Part shown: piece after piece, positions 63,317 through 64,000 of the stretch
Layout: each line of letters starts with the position of its first letter
How positions within the stretch are numbered: the first letter of the stretch is position 1
Source of the DNA: VAZQ01 sp963744275
GTDB taxonomy: Bacteria > Pseudomonadota > Alphaproteobacteria > Rhizobiales > Xanthobacteraceae
Reading direction: 5' to 3'
Assembly: GCA_963744275.1 (NCBI GenBank)
Contig: CAVUSX010000029.1
Location: 558,001 to 622,000, forward strand
DNA length: 64,000 bases
Translations under genes and position numbers: made by a program
Notes under the pieces: generated by a model
Databases searched by the model: none
What the model was told of the DNA's origin: nothing
The model's input: the letters and a program-made list of their open reading frames with translations, nothing else

Positions 63317-64000
63317 ATGCGCTGGACCGACCGCGTCGGTCGCCGCCTCAACCCGCACGACCTGCACGTCTTCATGGCGGTGGTCGAGCAGGGCAACATG
63401 GCGCGCGCCGCCGACAGCCTGGCGATCTCGCGCCCGGTGGTGTCGCGCACGATCGCCGGTCTCGAGCACGCTCTCGGGGTGCGCCTGCTCGACCGCGGCC
63501 CGCAGGGCGTCGAGCCGACGCTCTACGGCCGCGCGCTGCTCAAGCGCAGCGTCGCGGTTTTCGACGAGCTCAAGCAGAGCGTGCGCGACATCGAGAGCCT
63601 GGGGGATCCCAATTCCGGCGAGGTGCGCATCGGCTGCACCGAGCCGATGGCGGCGGGGTTCGTCGCTGCGGTCATCGACCGGTTGTCCCGGCAATATCCG
63701 CAACTGGTGTTTCAATTGGAGCTGTGCACCACGCCGGCGCAGCAATTCCACGTGCTGCGCGAGCGCAAATGCGATCTGGTCGTCGCCCGCTTGTGGACGC
63801 AAACGGTCGAGCCCGACATGGACGTGGAGGTCCTGTTCGACGACCACGTCTGCGTGGTGGCGGGGCAGCGCAGCAAGTGGCTCGGGCGGCGCAAGCTCGC
63901 GCTCGCCGAGCTCGTCGACGAGCACTGGCTGCTGGCGCCGATCGACAGCGATCCGGGCTCGCCGGTGTTCGAGATTTTCCATGCGCTCGGATTGCAGGTG
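63317..64000 (+). CDS. LysR family transcriptional regulator, partial (right edge)
   Basis: This is a LysR-type regulator. The winged HTH is at the N-terminus: LNPHDLHVFMAVVEQGNMARAADSLAISRPVVSRTIAGLEHALGVRLLDR. The effector domain begins GEVRIGCTEPMAAGFVAAVIDRLSRQYPQLVF. The last about 70 residues are missing because the window ends. ATG 63317 is preceded by GGAGG. It is divergent from the DUF6152-like gene and downstream of the aldolase-dehydrogenase cluster, which it could control. Confidence 0.93.
   Translation, partial: MRWTDRVGRRLNPHDLHVFMAVVEQGNMARAADSLAISRPVVSRTIAGLEHALGVRLLDRGPQGVEPTLYGRALLKRSVAVFDELKQSVRDIESLGDPNSGEVRIGCTEPMAAGFVAAVIDRLSRQYPQLVFQLELCTTPAQQFHVLRERKCDLVVARLWTQTVEPDMDVEVLFDDHVCVVAGQRSKWLGRRKLALAELVDEHWLLAPIDSDPGSPVFEIFHALGLQV

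Overview
The window looks like a chromosomal segment of a high-G+C alphaproteobacterium, probably Hyphomicrobiales (Bradyrhizobium/Xanthobacteraceae-like). The evidence is the block bolA, J-domain protein, cobS, cobT, rpmB, DUF3108, SUV3-like helicase, S4 protein, fdxA, carD; many orphan Bug-type periplasmic binding proteins; and dispersed palindromic repeats typical of that order. Taxonomy is inferred from gene content only.

Layout. 1-8.5 kb: an L,D-transpeptidase (cut by the left edge), accA, a crotonase, xerD, aroK-aroB, a CorC/HlyC-type membrane protein and bolA. 8.7-20 kb: the conserved block listed above, ending with carD and a strong terminator. 20-36.7 kb: accessory genes, including orphan solute-binding proteins and their decayed relatives, a TPR protein, an M48 protease, two tandem amidohydrolases, an XRE regulator and an alpha/beta-hydrolase-like protein. 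37.3-43.4 kb: a dense array of 28 tRNA-like genes covering every amino acid except His, interleaved with DUF6714, HNH and nitrobindin-like genes and ending at an RNA ligase gene, rtcB. 43.6-47.3 kb: an EF-hand protein and groES-groEL. 48.3-51.4 kb: a decayed and an intact IS110 transposase. 51.7-55.8 kb: an Hsp70-like gene, a canonical tRNA-Arg with a duplicated 3' end that looks like a small excised or decayed integrated element, and a DUF1236-like pseudogene. 55.9-64 kb: more Bug proteins, an MBL hydrolase, class II aldolase, HpcH aldolase, isopropylmalate-type dehydrogenase and a LysR regulator, together resembling a small organic-acid catabolism region.

The outstanding feature is the tRNA array plus RtcB. 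Seven of its tRNAs have C instead of the near-universal U33, several have A or C at T-loop position 54, three serine tRNAs have 8/4-like acceptor/T arms with 6-7 bp D-stems, one Gln tRNA has a class II variable arm, one Leu tRNA is split by a dispersed repeat, and two others carry extra segments. Together with an RNA-repair ligase this suggests a translation back-up or RNA-damage resistance island, possibly mobile. A decaying tRNA graveyard is the main alternative.

Caveat: at least 17 single-base frameshifts, mostly +1, hit essential genes (aroB twice, groEL twice, fdxA, the helicase). Most are probably sequence errors, so the broken genes here should not be read as true pseudogenes without checking.
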